Source of the DNA: Salinispora pacifica CNR114
GTDB taxonomy: Bacteria; Actinomycetota; Actinomycetes; Mycobacteriales; Micromonosporaceae
Direction of reading: 5' to 3'
Assembly (NCBI RefSeq): GCF_000514775.1
Contig: NZ_AZWO01000019.1
Span: 5,963 to 67,167, forward strand
Length of the DNA: 61,205 nt
In this document: positions 61,035-61,205 of the stretch, piece after piece
How positions within the stretch are numbered: the stretch's first letter is position 1
How the letters are laid out: the number at the start of each line of letters is the position of its first letter
The notes under the pieces: generated by a model
Databases searched by the model: none
Told to the model about the DNA's origin: nothing
Seen by the model: the letters and a program-made list of their open reading frames with translations, nothing else
Program-made: the position numbers and the translations under genes

Positions 61035-61070
61035 CCCACGATCAGGGCTCGCGGTCTGGCACCGCGGGCC

Positions 61071-61205
61071 TCACCCCGGGGCCGTTCCGGCCGACCGCCG
61101 GAACGGCCCCCAGGCGACGAAGCGTTCGAATAGGTCGCGGGGGTGTGGTGCGTCGTGGGGGTTGAGGTGGTAGAGGTCGTGCATGGCTTCGTAGCAGAGT
61201 CCGGC
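61071..61205 (-). CDS. 3' end of a gene running off the right edge
   Basis: Only the last 44 codons are visible; the frame is open to the window edge and ends at TGA 61071-61073. The peptide has normal composition (CYEAMHDLYHLNPHDAPHPR, then FERFVAWG). No family is recognised from this tail. A perfect hairpin lies within the last 11 codons. Confidence 0.6.
   Translation of the reverse strand, partial: AGLCYEAMHDLYHLNPHDAPHPRDLFERFVAWGPFRRSAGTAPG
61078..61110. terminator. Perfect 13-bp hairpin inside the last codons of the partial gene
   Basis: GGGGCCGTTCCGG (61078-61090) pairs perfectly with CCGGAACGGCCCC (61098-61110) around a 7-nt loop. It lies inside the 3' end of the partial gene and 44 bp after the small gene at 60843-61034, so it may serve as that gene's terminator. 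There is no U-run. Confidence 0.65.

Overview
The window is high-GC actinobacterial DNA with frequent GTG/TTG starts and dense ATGA/GTGA overlaps. Its gene families (BTAD-AAA regulators, a beta-helix/AAA protein beside a type VII secretion locus, an AA10 LPMO, a streptogrisin-type protease) point to Micromonosporaceae, Micromonospora-like. The genus is inferred from family recognition only. No tRNA, rRNA, CRISPR array, intact IS element or phage module was seen.

Region 1 (1-19784) is an ESX / type VII secretion locus. Two minus-strand genes at the left edge (a WXG-like helical protein running off the window and a YbaB-like protein) diverge from a long plus-strand operon. That operon holds two WXG100 proteins, a 272-aa acidic protein, a 1135-aa Pro/Gly-rich WXG-headed repeat protein, a 122-aa protein, EccC, EccD, EccB, a 918-aa protein with a possible ADP-ribosyltransferase-like C-terminus, a beta-helix plus AAA (EccA-like) fusion, and a second YbaB-like protein. 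EccE and the mycosin MycP are not in the window.

Region 2 (19771-34146) is a phosphotransferase cluster: DeoR regulator, PfkB sugar-phosphate kinase, mannitol-type EIIC, EIIB and EIIA as separate proteins, a zinc polyol dehydrogenase, HPr and EI. Two BTAD-AAA regulators and an atypical LuxR protein flank it.

Region 3 (34391-42178) has an OmpR/histidine-kinase pair, a copper-dependent LPMO translationally coupled to a DUF305 lipoprotein (a possible copper-delivery pair), an inositol-monophosphatase-like protein with a changed metal motif, and an ArsR/MFS pair that share a 16-bp operator-like motif.

Region 4 (42040-45153) is a decayed stretch with gene fragments (a NUDIX 5' end and others) and small secreted proteins around an alpha/beta hydrolase.

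Region 5 (45370-50928) has a redoxin/TetR divergent pair with two matched palindromes between them, a PI-PLC-type secreted enzyme, and a TetR gene divergent from a DrrAB-like ABC exporter.

Region 6 (51060-54203) is the most striking set: three DtxR/IdeR-type iron boxes lie before a Cys-rich DUF1540 protein, two DUF2470 proteins and a second-type ribosomal protein S4. This looks like an iron-responsive regulon that includes a ribosomal protein paralogue.

Region 7 (54504-61205) holds a methyltransferase, a frameshifted secreted-protein gene, an APC amino-acid transporter with an acidic Asp-Ala tail, a streptogrisin-type protease, a pentapeptide-repeat protein, and a partial gene whose 3' end contains a perfect hairpin.
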